Below, one piece after another: positions 36,614 to 48,527 of a stretch of DNA of 64,000 nt. Position numbers and translations under genes: made by a program. Position 1 is the first letter of the stretch; each line of letters starts with the position of its first letter. Origin of the DNA: Aplectana chamaeleonis. Taxonomy: Eukaryota; Nematoda; Chromadorea; Rhabditida; Cosmocercidae. Below the pieces are notes generated by a model. The model searched no databases. It was not told the DNA's origin and saw only the letters and a list, made by a program, of their open reading frames with translations. The stretch covers positions 62,001-126,000 of the forward strand of contig JAPDOI010001870.1 in NCBI GenBank assembly GCA_029168955.1, read 5' to 3'.

Positions 36614-37890
36614 TGCAGTGTTTTGGTGCCCCCTTTAGCTCCCCTTCATTGGTTGGCCCCTTTTTTCTTTCGTCCCCCCGGAGGCTGGACATCTGTCCAC
36701 TTCCGCATTAGCGGAGCCCGGCGCCGGGGTGGCGGAAGGCGGGATAACAGCCAAAGAGTCCGAAAGGGCAGCAAGAGGTGGCACTTGCATGATTACTGCG
36801 CGTTTTTTATTTTCGTTTTTGAATCAGGGCCACTCTTTTGCTTACTCCGCGCGCGTTAAAATTCCTTCCTTTTGTAAGGCCCATACTCGTTTCCCTTTCT
36901 GCGCCGCCTTTACATCGCAGCGTGCTAGCAGCTGTCGGCGCAGACACTAATACAGATCACTGTAAAGACACTCGCAGACTTTTCCATCGACGTTGTCCTG
37001 TCAAGATCCATCGCCAGTCAGCATCGACCAGCGTTGGAGCCGATACTCCAGGTAAGTTTGATCGCACATGTTTTTGCGGGCTAGCTTTTACTGGGTTTGT
37101 CGGGCGTCTTTCTTGTGCCTAATACATACTCTAGACTCGCTTGTAAGATCGAGTAACGGTCAGTCCGACTGCAGCGGGCTGAGATAAATGAGCGATCGGT
37201 CAGGTAGGTTTAAGGTAATCCGTGATCTGTGCCGGGCGCTCCGCCGTTTCCGTGAGCTTGTTTAGTGCAGAAAGACGCATTATGTTGCAGACCTGGTTGT
37301 GCTAGCAGTGGCGGTGAGGAGTGTGCGTGTTGCTGGTGTAGTGAACGGTCGTCTGGTGGTTGATGGTTGATGGTTGCTCGATATTGCAGTGATCTCGTTT
37401 TGCACATATGTAAATACTTGTTATTATTATTGGTGTTGTTGATGGTTTATTCTTGTTTCGTTTTTTGTTTTCCCCTTTTTTTTGTTGTTGTTGTATTATT
37501 GCTCACATTCTTACCTAAGGCATATGCTCATTCAATCACATTTACGCGTATCTCCATTAATCACCGGTATAATAACCTCATATGATCTACATGGTTGATC
37601 TCACATTAGCCCAGGAGATCATGGGAAGCAGTAGGTCATAGGGTTCGGACCAGATATTACAGTACGGAGAAAGCCACCTAAATTACCCCCCTTTTTCTCT
37701 ACTATCTATTATTCAAAACTTCAGGCTGGTAGCCGTGCATCAATTGGCACTCGCGACCCAGCTGCATCTAGGGGCACTAGGCCCAATAGGTCCAGGGCAG
37801 CACCGACTGCACGGGTAGTTAGGCTCCTCCCCGCCGCTACCTTATGCCCATTCGGGTCCTCGTTTATACTCATTGTTTTTGGGGCGGGAG
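36614..37890 (+). other. BEL 3' internal region and polypurine tract
   Basis: No convincing ORF. A strong donor-like CAGGTAAGTTTG occurs near 37,048. The region ends with the purine tract GGGGCGGGAG (37,881-37,890) next to the 3' LTR, the expected priming site for plus-strand DNA synthesis. Confidence 0.6.
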
Positions 37891-38769
<879 letters not shown>

Positions 38770-39374
38770 GGGTTTCTGATAACGTCATGGGGACGCCGAG
38801 AAAAGTGCTTCGGGTTTCTGATAACGTCATGGGGACGCCGTGAAAAGTGCTTCGGGCTTCTGATAACGTCATCGGGACGTCGTGAAAAGTGCTTCGGGCT
38901 TCTGATGACGTCATCGGGACGTCATGAAAAGTGCTTCGGTCTTCTGATGACGTCATCGGGACGTCGTGAAGTGCTTCGGGCTTCTGATGACGTCATCGGG
39001 ACGTCGTAAAAAGTGCATCGGGTTTCTGATAACGTCATGGGAACGCCGTGTAAAGTGCCTCAGACTTCTGATGACGTCATCGGGACGTCGTGAAAAGTGC
39101 TTCGGGCTTCTGATGACGTCATCGGGACGTCGTGAAAAGTGCTTCGGGCTTCTGATGACGTCATCGGGACGTCGTGAAAAGTGTATCGGGTTTCTGGTAA
39201 CGTCATGGGGACGCCGTGAAAAGTGCTTCGGGCTTATGATGACGTCATGGGGACGCCGTGAAAAGTGCTTCGGGCTTCTGATGACGTCATGGAGACGAAG
39301 TGCTTCGGGCTTCTGATAACGTCATGGGGACGTCCTGAAAAGTGCTCCGGGCTTCTGATGACGTCGTCGGGACT
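38770..39374 (+). repeat. 42-bp satellite block C, continued beyond the BEL insertion
   Basis: About 14 further monomers in the same orientation and register as 14,739-27,164, including another 40-bp marker monomer at 38,964. It begins with the second GGGTT of the BEL target duplication. Confidence 0.93.
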
Positions 39375-39600
39375 TAGTGGGAACCCGGAGAGAGAGCTGG
39401 TGTTCGGGACCCGTAATTGGTCATCCGGAAAGTTGTGCAGGACACCCCGGGGAGTGAGCAGGAGCCCAGACTCGATGCTAGCCATCCGAGAAATCATGCA
39501 GGATACTCCACAGAATGAGCAGGAGTCTTGAGCTTTGCGGAGTCGTCTGAGATAGTGTGCTGGATGCATCGCAATTAGCGCAGGAGTCTGAGAACACCTT
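39375..39600 (+). repeat. Diverged array edge
   Basis: Phrases such as GTGCAGGACACC and ATGCAGGATACTCC followed by GAGCAGGAG resemble eroded monomers of the A type seen at 5.6-5.8 kb. The period is no longer regular. Confidence 0.5.
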
Positions 39601-40862
39601 ACAAAACTTTTTTTAAGTATAAGGATGACAAGCATGGCGTGCAGAAAGCTTGAGATGTTATGTAGGTCATGTTGTCAGGCTGCTTTTCAGTTTCGTAACG
39701 CGCTGAGCCCATTTCCCACAACCCCATTTTTTTGCTCCCTCATTATTCTTCACCAGCCTACTGATTTTTTCTGCAGTAAATGGTACTTGCTTATCAGCAT
39801 CCAAATTCAAAAACAAATTGTTAGAATTATCTCCAGAGCATTTTCATATCAAATTCATGGAATAGAGGCGGCTGTTCTGCGAAGGAATGGGGCGGCGGAA
39901 ACGAAATAATGAGTATGGAAAACCGCTCCGCTCCACTGATGTGAAAGTGCCCAGATGGAATGGAAGGTAGTTTCTGACTGTGCAGGTTTTGAGTTAGTCT
40001 CATTCGAAAGCGAAGAACTGCGAGCAGAGTCTGCATCCGGCTGTTGGCCAGCAGGCTTTCATGATTATCGAGCGGGCTGGATACATCTGAGCGATCAACT
40101 GTAACCGGGGCCTAAGGCCCCTGTCAGAGTTGGTTCAGAAAATCAGCGTGGCCGTTCCGTATAAGAACGTAAAGGCCAACAGAACATTACTCGACACGAC
40201 GCGGTTGCGTCGCGGCTCTATAATTTTCTAAGTTTGTACTCCTGCTTTGTTATATCTTGACTACCAGTGGTGCTGTTTTCCTACTACATATCTACTCTGG
40301 GGAGATTCTGAACTGCTGACCCCTGGAGAATTACGGTATGTGAATGAAGACACACTGCTCTCCACTTCTTTTATACCCTACCCTTTATCAAATTGCTACC
40401 ATAAGTTTTGTGTACAAGAGCCGTGACGCTACCGCTTCGTGTCGAGCAATGTTCGGTTGGCCTTTACGTTCTTATCCGACCCGTTCGATACGTACATATG
40501 GTTGCAAAAAACACGCGGTGTAGCCAGCTGTGGCTGACGCGATCAATATGAATGAATTATGTGGAACGATATCATGTATATCATTCATTTCTTAGCTAAT
40601 ATCATGTGAACATCGGTCTTGTCAGCCACAACGGGTGATTTTTCTGAGATAGTTCCATAACAGTTTGGGTCAATGATTCTTTTGACCACAGAAAGAGGAC
40701 TCTTCCAGCGGGGAGATGAAGAGGTCTTCGTTCGAAATTCTTGCATATGATATTACTGCGTAATATCAAGAAAAAGTTAACAATTCTGTAAAAAAGGGGT
40801 CTCCCAAGCAAAAGAGGTTTGGTTCGCGTTACAAATGTTCCAACAAAAGGGGTACGATAGGA
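39601..40862. other. Unassigned repeats, including an inverted pair
   Basis: No gene recognised. Inverted arms AAGAACGTAAAGGCCAAC (40,164-40,181) and its counterpart at 40,451-40,474 mark a MITE-like element (about 40,162-40,474). The segment 40,500-40,650 is homologous to 49,390-49,545 (AATTATGTGGAACGAT versus AATTGTGTGGAACGAT), an old dispersed repeat. Confidence 0.5.
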
Positions 40863-41211
40863 AAGTGGAATTAGGAGAGTCTACAAAAAATGAGCAATAT
40901 CATCTAAAAACTCGTTTCTTTGTCGAAACTTCTAAACAGCGAAAACAAACCGTTGTGGTACTTTACGAGGAGGAATTGAATGGTTTCCTGAAACTATTTG
41001 ACATCATCTCCTCTTTTGATGATAGCTATTAGGTACACATGCATATATACATATTTTATCGGCACTCTTATAATCATGGTCCTTTATGGAGCCAAAAGTG
41101 CTTCCTCATAGAGAACCGGAACGGTTTGTTTTCGCTGTTTAGAAGTTTCGACAAAGAAAAGAGTTTTTAGATGATATTGCTCATTTTTTGTAGACTCTCC
41201 TCATTCCACTT
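40863..41211. mobile_element. Foldback element (copy 2)
   Basis: The inverted arms at 40,863-40,960 and 41,115-41,211 share the GGAGAGTCTACAAAAA core and the ACAGCGAAAACAAACCGTT core with the element at 10.26-10.87 kb. Homology to that element extends left to about 40,790, so the right arm is shortened here. Confidence 0.75.
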
Positions 41212-42187
41212 GTTTATGATTGATTCCGTAGGCTTACTGATACGGATCTACTGAATACAATTCCGGATAAAAATAGAGAACCGACCAACCGAACCGAAAG
41301 CTTTAAATTGGAGTTTTTGTGTACTGTTATCATTTTGATGACGGTATATTTTTACAACTATTTTCTTTCAAGATTTGCTAGCTCGTTGATTTTTGGAGGA
41401 AGGATGCGCTTTTCTCGTCTTATACTGTCGTATTGATTGGGTACTAATTGTGCTGCATTGAATGACGGTCGCTAAGAAATAGTTTAACAGGAAAAAAACA
41501 GCGAAGGACTCACATATCCGTGGCTGAACCCCCGTGAATAGGTACGGATATTCCCTTGGAACGAGTGGAGGAAATCCCAAAAACCGGGAGGAGGCGAAGG
41601 AAAACCCTTCGCAGCAGAACGATAAGGGAACTCCCCACAACAGGTGTTCCCTCTTTTCCTCACGCCAGGTCTTCCCCATGTTCTTGCAAATCAACACCCA
41701 ATATTCATTGGATTGTTAATGTAGAGAGCAACCCTCAACCTGTTTACCCCGCCAACTCCTATTAGTATAGGTGATAGTGCTGGCTTCTTATCAGCTCCCC
41801 TATATAAGCCAGTTGCTTAGGGGCTGAGCAGAGTGCCACCGCGGCGCGGCGCGGTCTGATGATGGAGAGCCGTATTCATAGATCGCCGCGATCTATCAAT
41901 ACGGCTCTCAATCATCAGGCCGCGCCGCGCCGCGGTGGCACTCTGCTCAGCCCCTTAGTGAGGTTGGGAGTTATTTTGTTGTGTCGGCTAGCTGAGCCGT
42001 TGGCAATAAAGCTTATTGCCTACAGGTTGGTTTCACAGCGCAAGCGGACAAGCGGCTCTTGGGAACAGGAGTCGTTTGCGAGCAACTCAGTCGGAATAGA
42101 GCACGCTCCGCACACAACCGGAGAAAATCCGACTGGATGATTAGAAATTGAGTTGCCTAACCTCGCTGCTTTAGACAGTCCACTGTC
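41212..42187. other. Unassigned, possible decayed LTR around a hairpin
   Basis: No gene recognised. CTATATAAGCC near 41,800 and CAATAAAGC near 42,005 are spaced like a TATA box and polyadenylation signal of an LTR, with a GC-rich hairpin between them, but no LTR ends are evident. Confidence 0.3.
41819..41956. repeat. GC-rich near-perfect hairpin
   Basis: Two arms of about 66 bp are inverted copies starting AGGGGCTGAGCAGAGTGCC, containing CCGCGGCGCGGCGCGG, and closing on a very short loop near 41,885. There are a few mismatches only. It is probably a tiny MITE. A microRNA-like precursor is possible but the arm is longer than usual. Confidence 0.85.
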
Positions 42188-42422
42188 GTTAGAATCAGGG
42201 GTGTGCGGAAATTTCTGTTTTCTGTTTTCTGATTTCTGTTTTCTGGCCGTTTTGGCCTTTCTGTTTTCTGATTTCTGTTTTCTGAAAAATCTGCGAAAAA
42301 CAGAAAAAAAATCAGAAAAAAATCAACGAAATCCGGATCTGTGGAACAGCGCAGCTTATATAGTCCTTTACAAGGTACTACTTGTGAGAATTGATCTGTC
42401 ACGAAGTCTCATGGTTGTTCCG

Positions 42423-42594
42423 AAATGTTTATTACAAGAGTGTGAAAAATGAGGCTCCAAAGTTTCAATTTATTTAATTATTGAATTTCAGGTCTGACGA
42501 AGGTGTTAAGCACCGAAAGCTAGCCGACGAGTTTTTTTCGCATTCGTTTGAAACTTTTGGAGCCTCATTTTTCACACTATTGTAATAAACATTT
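42423..42594. repeat. Hairpin MITE inside hAT 1
   Basis: The inverted arms AAATGTTTATTACA..., through GTGTGAAAAATGAGGCTCC, and its mirror ending at 42,594 are about 46 bp each. The central loop contains CTGACGA and GAAA (see rejected items). Confidence 0.75.
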
Positions 42595-42827
42595 AGGTAC
42601 TACTTGTGTTCAATGGTGCGATTGCTGCTAAAGGTAGGGCTTGCCATAAGAAACGGTTGTTATGGTATCCTCATGAGAAGGTAGACATGATCATCACAAA
42701 AGTAAAAATAGGTGAAAACTCAGAGGGAAAACGCTCAGGAACAAAATATGGCTGGTTGTTACCTTACCCACAATTAACTTAATTTCTATGTATGTTTGTT
42801 TTGCCGTCTTCCGCCTTTCTGTTACAC

Positions 42828-42978
42828 CCTATTCATACATTTGCGAGGCGGCAAATGCCGCGGATAATCACTAGAAAAATGAGAAATCAGATGCTCGGTA
42901 ACGGTATCAAACATCTGATTTCTAATTTTTCTACTGATATTGCGCGGCATTTGCCGCTTCCGGAAAAGCATGAATAGG
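42828..42978. repeat. Hairpin MITE inside hAT 1
   Basis: The inverted arms CCTATTCAT (42,828) and ATGAATAGG (to 42,978), with GGCAAATGCCGC and AGAAATCAGATG segments pairing internally, form an almost continuous 150-bp hairpin. Confidence 0.75.
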
Positions 42979-43174
42979 TTGCTAAACTGAAAAACCAGCA
43001 CTCATATGAATCTTGTTAGTTGGGGCCTGCGAACACCCACCAAATAGCTGTTGTAAGCTGTTTTTGTGCGTTTCTCCTGCAACTTTTCATTTTTCTCACT
43101 TTTTGATGGCGAAACCTGCATTCTAATGAAGAGAACTCAGCAACTGATTTTCTCGCGAACCCTGTTCACCTACT

Positions 43175-43380
43175 CAGTACTTCGGCATAGTAGGGGTTGC
43201 ATCCCAGGGCAAAGATCGAGTGCAAACCTTCGCTGTCAACAGCGGCTGCTGCTGACAGCGGTATATGATTCCAACAATTGCTGGGGTTAAACCCTCGATA
43301 TCAATAACAACTGCTGCTGTTAGCTGTCAGCTGCAGCTGCTGACTACGAGGGATGCAACCCCTACTGTGCTGACGTACTG
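43175..43380. mobile_element. MITE with about 30-bp terminal inverted repeats
   Basis: CAGTACTTCGGCATAGTAGG and GTTGCATCC at the left are mirrored at 43,351-43,380. The interior is rich in GCTGCTGCTGACAGC, similar to the palindromes around 56.3 and 56.8 kb. Confidence 0.7.
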
Positions 43381-43559
43381 GCGTTCTCTGGGAAATTCAC
43401 CCGATCAATAGACAATAAATAGCCAAGAAATGCCTGCTTCCTGCGTGATAGCCGGAAAATGGTCGGGAAGTTGCTGGGTGCCGCGTAATAGCCTAGAAAT
43501 GACCGCCAAAAAATGTTCGCCCCGAATTGGACGCCAAATAATGCTCTCCAATGGATGTA

Positions 43560-43792
43560 CAGTTCAACTCCGCATTGCCGTTCAATCCGCAAACTGCATG
43601 TTGATTCCGAAAGCGTGCTGCGGGGCGGTTTCAAGTATCTCAGACAGGGATGGCGGATCACCTGGGCACCAAAGGCAAAAACCGCCCGAGCAACCCTACA
43701 TTTCTGTCTGGGGATACTCGCAACCGCGCCGCAGCACGCTTCCGCAATCAGCTTGCACTTTGCGGACTGAACGGCAATACGGAGTTGAACTG
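43560..43792. mobile_element. Palindromic TA MITE (copy 2)
   Basis: Second copy of the 9,697-9,930 element, flanked by TA at 43,558-43,559 and 43,793-43,794, beginning CAGTTCAACTCCGC. The arms of about 95 bp are highly similar to copy 1. Confidence 0.85.
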
Positions 43793-44695
43793 TACACGAC
43801 GCATTCCTGAGGCATGATTTGGATGTCAACACCGCTGTCGGTCCAACCACCCAAGTTGGCGGTACTTGGACCCCGCCTAGCATCAGGAGGCCCGCCGAGC
43901 TGCAGGAGGCCAAGACGGCTGCTCGGCGAGCCGGGAAACGCCGCGTCGCGTGTTGGTGTGCCTGTCACGTCTTGGTTATTTCTCCGTTATTGCTCGGCTA
44001 CTTCTAGGCTATTTCGTGAACAACATGATCTTGGCCGCCTAATAATCCAGAAACAATCAAGAAATACTCGAGAAATAGCACATCAAGAACCGCTTTGGAG
44101 CCTAGTGGGCTATTTCTCTGCTAAAACTCTCAAAGAGACCTGTCATTGACGTGCCATCGCCAATATCAATGTCTTATTAGTTAATTGCCCAGTCTCGTAG
44201 ATATTGTATTACAGGTATAGCAAAGATGGTCAGAATCACACTCTCCTTCCTCTTGAAAAAAAGTTAGAATGCAATGAGTACTTTTTTCTGAAAATTTTCT
44301 GTTTTCTGATTTCTGTTTTCTGTTTTCTGGCCGTTTTGGCCTTTCTGTTTTCTGATTTCTGTTTTCTGACAAACTCGATTTTCTGTTTTCTGTTTTCTGA
44401 AAATTTTTGAAATTTTTCCGCGCACCCCTGGTTAGAATGTTGGTCTAGAGCCAAAAGTCATGATTAGTCTGGCATCAGATTACAGAGGAGCTTCTCATCT
44501 TCCACAACATCCGGCCAGAGCACTTCACCGCACCGTAATCATTGCGGTTTCGACAGTTTCTTGGAGAGCGTGAGGAAGCACCCGTGTAGGGAATTTTCCG
44601 TGTTCTAATTCCTGATCGGCCGTTTCAAACGTGCTTCGTGGTAAATCATTTAGAGACAGAAAAACGGCGACAACCCTTCAATCGAGCAAATCTCC

Positions 44696-45320
44696 TTAAA
44701 GGCAGTGTCCACGATAAAAGTCGTATTTCTCTTTTTCCGCCTATCTTGAGAACGGTCCCATGCTAACTCCAATGATGTCCCTGGAATCGCGCAAGACCCC
44801 CTGAAAACGGAGTTATGGCCCCACAAAGTTCATCTAGGAAGCATTGTGGACGAGTTGTCCGAGGCTTGTTACTCCCGTTTATTGCAGCCGATGTGTGCGA
44901 GCTGACCTGAGTAAAGAGAGACGCTGAGAATGAAGGGAAGAACGGGGCTTTTGATCGGAAACCATCGCTCATCTCACCACGAACTCAGGGAAACTGTTAT
45001 AGGACGTGGGCGGAGTGGCCCAATGGGTTGACTGGCCCAGGAGATTTTCACCCACTTACCGGCCGTTTTTTGTCGCACTTCCGTTCTTAATCTTCTTAGA
45101 GGGACCCAAAGCTTACGTTTTGGCCAAAAAAAACGTGCGACTTTTTCTTCGTGAACACTGCCTTCAATCGGGGGAGGGCGTACACCCAGCAATTAGCCGC
45201 TCTAACTTTTTTTTGCGTTTTTCCTGCAGCTTCTCACTTATTTTCACTTTGGTGATGGCCAGACCTACCTTTTCATGAGCAGAACTCAACAACCGTTCTC
45301 ATCGCGAACCCTGCCTTTAA
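44696..45320. mobile_element. TTAA-flanked MITE (AGGCAG ends)
   Basis: TTAA followed by AGGCAGTGTCCACG at the left, and CCTGCCT followed by TTAA at the right. TTAA duplications are typical of piggyBac-type insertion (established). The interior (GAACGGTCCCATG, GGAGTTATGG, GTGGACGAGTTGTC) is shared with elements near 46.8, 52.9, 53.4 and, inverted, 54.2 kb. Confidence 0.7.
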
Positions 45321-46034
45321 AGATTTGAGCCTCCATTTTGGCCATCTTAGAACATTTTTTGCTGTTCAAAAAAATCTTCTTGTCATTCATTCAATCTTTT
45401 TCATTCTCCTCCACTCGCGCGAACCGATCCAAAGCGCTCTATTTTCTTGGAAAAATCATTGCTGCTTTCACCATGAGCAGTGCCTTTAGGAAACCTCTCA
45501 GGCAAACTGGGGCGTCGACAGCAGGTTTCCCGCCCACCATGAGTCACCGCTGGCCAACGGGCGGGGCCGTGGCCGCGAGTTATGATCTGGTCGATGTCGA
45601 GCTGTTGCTCAGCTAGCGCTCTAGAAACAAGGGGAGCATACGACGCATTTTTCAGGCGTGCTGCGAATGAAGAGAGCGAAGCCGGTTCATTTACCCAAGT
45701 TTGCGGTACATTGGTCCCGCCCAGCATCTAGAGGTCCTGCCAATCCGGTGGTGATTCCAGAGGAGTCTGGGCGACCCCCGCGGCGCATGTCGGTGTGCCG
45801 ACCGCGATGCGTGTCGGTGTACAGTAGTTCCTAAGCTAGATGAAACAGTTCTGTAGGATGTGAGCGGCTGCTGAATAGGCTGCTAAACACGACACATCGA
45901 GTTGTTAACAGCAGGGGTGTGCGGAAAAATCTTTTCGGTAAATTTTTTACCGAAACTCTTTACCGAATTTTTTTTCCGGTAAATACGGTAAAAACGGAAA
46001 ATTCGATAAAAATTCTGACTTCAGTTTTTTGGTG

Positions 46035-46240
46035 CCCACTGTCGTTCTCTAAGCCGAAATGCGGTCCTCATTTGCGGACTACGGCTGTTGCATCATGGGA
46101 CGCGCGATAATCGTAGTGGGAGAATGGTGAATCGTGCCGGGACCAAGTGGTCCCAGCAGGATTAACACGTGTCGCATGATGCAAAAGTCTTAGTTCGCAA
46201 ATGCGGCCCGGAATTCAGCCCAGAGAACGACAGTATCCCA
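46035..46240. repeat. Inverted-repeat MITE, related to 50,174-50,377
   Basis: The arms GCCCACTGTCGTTCTCT and AGAGAACGACAGT enclose CCGGGACCAAGTGGTCCC. The element at 50.2 kb has the same layout (TGTCGGGACCCGG in the middle). Confidence 0.65.
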
Positions 46241-46759
46241 TACGATAGCACAAACGACCGACAATATTTATGTATCATTTTCAATAGTGCATGAGGATAG
46301 AGCAAATAATGAGTGAGTTTTACATATTAAACTGAGCTCAACTGCTGAACCTGATCAGCAGAACCTTGATTTTGAGGAAAAGTTACATTTCAAAATTTTA
46401 TGGTGTCAAGGCCTTTCTGTAGTCACTCAAAATCAGGCCAGCTGAGAAAAACATCCTTCCCACCTCAACTGTGACAGCAGGCGCGCAAAAGTACTTATTG
46501 GTCAGTGAGGAAAGGTGCGGGTACGATGATTTCACAATGGAGTTGTTCCTGAACTGCAGTGTATTCCGTGTTGTGTCGGGGTCTTCGAAAAGATGCTTTC
46601 AAGTTACTGAAATATCTGCCTCAGAACTCTACTGCCTTGAAAATCTGTTGACATTTTTGAAAAAAATATGCATTTCTCGGAGTAGTATTTCGCTAAGAAA
46701 AAGCACGTGACACAAAAGGTGAAGAGATCGTTTGAGCATTCAAAAAGTGGACCAAAGGG

Positions 46760-47252
46760 TTGAAGGCACAGGACACCTGGAAAATTAATTTTCAGATTTT
46801 ACTCTTATCTTGGAGAGAGTCACACGCTGATCCCAGCAATATCTCTAAAATCGTTCAAGACCCCCTTTGAACAGAGTTATGGCTCTTCAAAGATGCCTAG
46901 ATTTTGAGGGTGAAAAATTGGTGGACGAGTTGTCTCAGGGCTCTAATTCTCTTTATTCGCAATCGTTGCGCGAGAGTGAGCCAGGATAAGGAGATAGCCC
47001 AGCAATGGACAGAAGAACGACGAATTATTAGAATTCATCCATTCATCAAGCCACTATCGAGTCCGAAAATCTGTTAGGGGGTCGGGCCTCTGGTGGTGAG
47101 CGAAGGGGGTCGGGCCTGTGGTGGTCGCTTATATCTCGCTTATTTGGAGGAATTGAGATCTCGCCATTTGGCACGTGTTATACAGGAGGGGTCTTCTACA
47201 CAATTACATGAAAATCTCAGAATTCATATCTGAGAGTGTACTGTGCCTTTAA
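46760..47252. mobile_element. TTAA-type MITE nested in hAT 2
   Basis: AGGCACAGGACACC at the left (preceded by TTGA, a one-base change from TTAA) and CTGTGCCT followed by TTAA at the right. About 493 bp, and highly similar to 52,940-53,428. Confidence 0.75.
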
Positions 47253-47673
47253 AAAGATTAACAATAAGAAGGATGAAGAAGGATATCGCGCCAAATGCAT
47301 GCCTTAACAGTAGCACACCCGTGAAATACGAGTAAGATGTAGGCCGGTTAGGCGAAAAACATCCAATTTTTTCTGTAAATGTCGAGAAAAACTCGGTAAA
47401 TCGGTAAATCAAAATTTACCGAAAAACACCGGTAAATCCGGAAAATTGGTAAATCGGTAAACGGAAAATGCACACCCCTGGTTAACAGCCCAACAACAGG
47501 CGGATGTCCCTGGGCAACGGGCAGGTCTCAGGCTGACAATACGTGCGATTTGACTTCTCAACAGGGAGCGGTTTATGAGATGACACCTTTTATCGACGCC
47601 CCAGTTTGCCTGAGCTTTAATGGTAGAATGGCAGTCTTGAATAGTAGAACTTGTTGTCGTAGGGCTTCCTCAC

Positions 47674-48419
47674 CCTCGGATTCAGCAGTAGTTGAGAGAA
47701 CGCCCAATTTAGTGTGGTTATGGTTGTTTCTTGACCGGCAGCCCACAGATCGAGTAGCGTCATCAACAGCATTTCATCTCTAAAAAATAAAGATGGAAAA
47801 TTTGGTCGAGAGGTTGAGAAGGAAGGGACTCGAACAACCCACTCGAAACTGGTCGGTTCACCGCTTTGTTTGTCTTTTTTCATTTGAATCAGGAAGGCGT
47901 CAACGAAATCATCGCCTTCTCCTTGCAGAATATGAGTCCCATTAGCTATTTCTCGCTTTCTGTAATCTTATATCTTCGTTACTTTCTACTTGTTCCTCTC
48001 ACCGCTACTGTTTTTGCGCCGTGTACTTGCCTTTGTTCCACCTGATGTCGGATAAAATCCAATATGGACTCAAGTGGCTTCAGTATGAATTTTGTTCTTT
48101 GTTTTAGAATTGGCCAATTCGTATTCCATTCATCAATTAGCATATCGAATATGGAGAACTTTTCCATTATGTCATCGAATTCCTTCTTTAGACCGAAGAA
48201 CTTCTCTTCATCATTCTAAAAAAGGTTTCCTATATTTGTTCAATTCACAGGTGTCACTGCAAACGCATTGTTTGGATTCTCTTTGGAAACATGCTAACCT
48301 TTTCGAACCTTTCAGTGAACAGCATTCTGTTGATAATGTTTCCAATCATCAAGTCGAAGATCTTGTGCGGATTGAAGGTGTTCTCCCCGTTTTCTATACG
48401 CTTATCAATCTTCTCACAT
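47674..48419 (-). CDS. Cytochrome P450, central exon cluster (to I-helix)
   Basis: Four minus-strand exons: 48,299-48,419, 48,027-48,215, 47,843-47,955 and 47,674-47,779, with introns of 83, 71 and 63 bp. The first starts one base before codons for CEKIDKRIENGENTFNPHK and IFDLMIGNIINRMLF. The second encodes EEKFFGLKKEFDDIMEKFS and WPILKQRTKFILKPLESIL. The third has GEGDDFVDAFLIQMKKDK. The fourth has the I-helix DLWAAGQETTITTLNWAF, whose AGxET-T oxygen-activation motif is intact, and ends at LLLNPR before donor GTGAGG. Splice phases match throughout if the third exon uses the weaker acceptor AAAG at 47,956. With the better TACAG site the frame would break. Upstream exons (membrane anchor, B-C helices) were not found. 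A 4.35-kb transposon ends 73 bp before this first exon. The next exon is 1,465-1,569. Confidence 0.88.
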
Positions 48420-48527
48420 CTGAAAAATTTATATTACTAATCTGACCTTTCACTAATGCGAACGCATACGTCTTCGTATTGAATTCCATGCTCTCAGACA
48501 ATGGGGTGGACCGACGGCGGACAAGTT

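Larger units (their letters stand above)
42196..44430. mobile_element. Non-autonomous hAT-type transposon 1 (2,235 bp)
   Basis: It starts CAGGGGTGTGCGGAAA and ends with the inverse TTTCCGCGCACCCCTG, flanked by a perfect 8-bp duplication GTTAGAAT (42,188-42,195; 44,431-44,438). CAGGG-type termini and 8-bp duplications define hAT transposition (established). There is no transposase ORF. Subterminal TTTTCTG heptamer clusters, including CTGGCCGTTTTGGCC, occur at both ends in direct orientation. It carries nested hairpin MITEs. Confidence 0.85.
45912..47480. mobile_element. Non-autonomous hAT-type transposon 2 (1,569 bp)
   Basis: CAGGGGTGTGCGGAAA at the left and TGCACACCCCTG at the right, with a perfect 8-bp duplication GTTAACAG (45,904-45,911; 47,481-47,488). 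The ends match hAT 1, but the subterminal repeats are GGTAAAT/TTTACCG-type. No transposase ORF. It contains an inverted repeat (46,035-46,240) and a TTAA MITE (46,760-47,252). Confidence 0.87.

Noticed and set aside
36838..37122. 94-residue ORF near the 3' end of the BEL element
   Set aside because: No recognisable domain, no start context, and it overlaps donor-like and purine-rich sequence. Likely a chance frame.
42494..42520. Hammerhead-ribozyme-like core: CTGACGA, a GGTG/CACC stem and GAAA inside a hairpin MITE
   Set aside because: The stem II junction needs an extra unpaired A, and no NUH cleavage site follows a plausible stem III in the right place. A covariance-model search (hammerhead types I-III) would settle it; a significant hit would revive the idea.
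45683..45715. Spliced-leader-like sequence: GGTTCATTTACCCAAGTTTG resembles nematode SL1
   Set aside because: There is no canonical donor and no Sm site or SL RNA fold downstream, and the segment recurs as part of a longer repeat near 43,845, where the match is worse. Treated as coincidence.
48437..48490. Minus-strand AWNSIRRRMRSH just upstream of the first P450 exon, faintly like a C-helix WxxxRR
   Set aside because: A stop follows at once, it overlaps the transposon boundary and there is no splice donor. Too weak to call an exon.
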